The notes under the pieces: model-generated
Told to the model about the DNA's origin: nothing
Seen by the model: only the letters and a program-made list of their open reading frames with translations
The model's database searches: none
Part shown: piece after piece, positions 50,203 to 50,878 of the stretch
Numbering within the stretch: position 1 is the first letter of the stretch
How the letters are laid out: every line of letters starts with the position of its first letter
Program-made: the position numbers and the translations under genes
Origin: Enteractinococcus helveticum
GTDB taxonomy: Bacteria > Actinomycetota > Actinomycetes > Actinomycetales > Micrococcaceae
NCBI RefSeq assembly: GCF_020742345.1
Contig: NZ_DYXC01000118.1
Span: 1-50,878, forward strand
Length of the DNA stretch: 50,878 nucleotides
Direction of reading: 5' to 3'

Positions 50203-50878
50203 TGCGGAGCTCAATTAGACCACGCCTTACATTGCATGTCTGGCTTGCGATATTCATTTGCTTGGTGGTCACGTTGGCGGTTGCAGAAGCTTCCACAGCG
50301 GATTTTGAAGGTGATACTCAGGGTAAGTCCATACAGGTTCGAAAAGACGAGCGCCGAACCATACAAAAGGGAACTACTGTTAAAAGGATCGTGCCGCATT
50401 CTGGATCACGCTCAAGTGCCAAAACCAGTCACCACAACAATTCTTCAGCAACGAGTTCAGTTACGAATAGCACACCAGTTGAAGAAGAATGCCGAAACAG
50501 ATCACACAGATTAGCTGCCATGATCGACCCGAATTTTGAGTGTGACCCAGCTATTCCTCCAGAGATGTCAGGCAGACCAGCTTCAAGGCCCAGTGTGGAG
50601 ACGGAACCTCAGTTTATTGAAGAAGTAGTAGAAATTGTTATCACTACTTCCGACCTGATGGAGCTCATTCCGTCAACTCCTCAAATCGTGATGGACAGAG
50701 GTCCGTTCGGGTTGAAGAATGCGCACACTAACTTCTATGCGAGTAATCACCAGGCCCAGACGGTCACGGAAACCATGTTTGGTCAGGAAGTCACCATCGT
50801 TGCCACGCCCATTGAATATCGATGGGACTATGGTGATGGCAATACGTTGACCACACAGACACCCGGTCGTCCAGTCGA
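50202..50878 (+). CDS. Secreted PKD-like domain protein, N-terminal part (runs off right edge)
   Basis: The ATG at 50202 opens a frame that stays open to the window end (225 codons). It begins with a basic residue cluster and one hydrophobic helix (LHVWLAIFICLVVTLAVAEA), a signal peptide or anchor. A low-complexity Ser/Thr/Asn region and Cys-containing segments (ECRNRS, FECDPA) follow. Near the edge comes ATPIEYRWDYGDGNTLTTQT, the core of a PKD-like domain. It is coupled to the DUF6318 gene, a pairing I recall from Arthrobacter-like genomes. Probably a surface protein of unknown function. Confidence 0.75.
   Translation, partial: MRSSIRPRLTLHVWLAIFICLVVTLAVAEASTADFEGDTQGKSIQVRKDERRTIQKGTTVKRIVPHSGSRSSAKTSHHNNSSATSSVTNSTPVEEECRNRSHRLAAMIDPNFECDPAIPPEMSGRPASRPSVETEPQFIEEVVEIVITTSDLMELIPSTPQIVMDRGPFGLKNAHTNFYASNHQAQTVTETMFGQEVTIVATPIEYRWDYGDGNTLTTQTPGRPV

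Overview
The window looks like chromosomal DNA of a moderately GC-rich actinobacterium, most likely Micrococcales and Micrococcaceae-like. The signs are Corynebacterium-type HtaA/Hmu heme uptake under DtxR/IdeR-type iron boxes, a MhuD-type heme-degrading monooxygenase, a group II (GlbO-type) truncated hemoglobin, two MptB-like mannosyltransferases, an actinobacterial-type oligoribonuclease, DUF6318 and EttA. This assignment is inference from gene content. TTG and GTG starts with good ribosome binding sites are common.

Layout. 1-660 is the start of an unrecognised minus-strand gene that runs off the left edge. 827-13410 is a heme-iron acquisition region: a cell-wall HtaA protein behind an iron box and a structured leader, a 2-kb stretch of decayed genes, heme oxygenase hmuO on the minus strand, then a plus-strand operon of a three-domain HtaA protein, an HtaB-like protein and the hmuTUV ABC importer, closed by a terminator. 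13.5-18.1 kb holds PPK2, an MFS permease, cysE/cysK and msrA. 18.1-18.6 kb is a chimera of two gene fragments. 18.7-25.1 kb holds a LysM-NlpC/P60 endopeptidase, a NIF3-like protein, a coiled-coil protein that has lost its zinc ribbon, yaaA, the RNase P RNA, an HNH nuclease and a long-form GAPDH. 25.2-33.6 kb holds an acyltransferase-3/SGNH protein, def with mhuD, an enoyl-CoA hydratase, a GlsB-like protein, a RibD-C reductase, a sigma-factor pseudogene, a membrane protein, tRNA-His and orn. 33.7-41.1 kb holds two tandem mannosyltransferases, a GntR remnant, a DUF3037 protein, tRNA-Arg, an SSB and ettA. 41.1-50.9 kb holds an Atg22-like MFS protein, tesB, a hypothetical gene, an OsmC-hemoglobin fusion, molybdenum cofactor genes (moaE, moaD, moeA, moeZ, fdhD), a DUF6318 lipoprotein and the start of a secreted PKD-like protein.

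How it works together. Surface HtaA-domain proteins should capture heme and pass it to lipoprotein HmuT and the HmuUV importer; HmuO, and probably the unlinked MhuD homologue, then open the porphyrin ring and release iron. Three iron boxes suggest DtxR/IdeR control of this region. The most unusual protein is the 365-residue fusion of an OsmC/Ohr-like peroxidase domain with a complete truncated hemoglobin. Other points for a second look are two structured leaders in the heme region, a third HtaA domain without the usual heme ligands, a MoeZ without zinc cysteines, and 11-bp-phased repeats upstream of the NlpC/P60 gene. At least five pseudogenes with visible frameshifts, stops or truncations indicate local gene decay.
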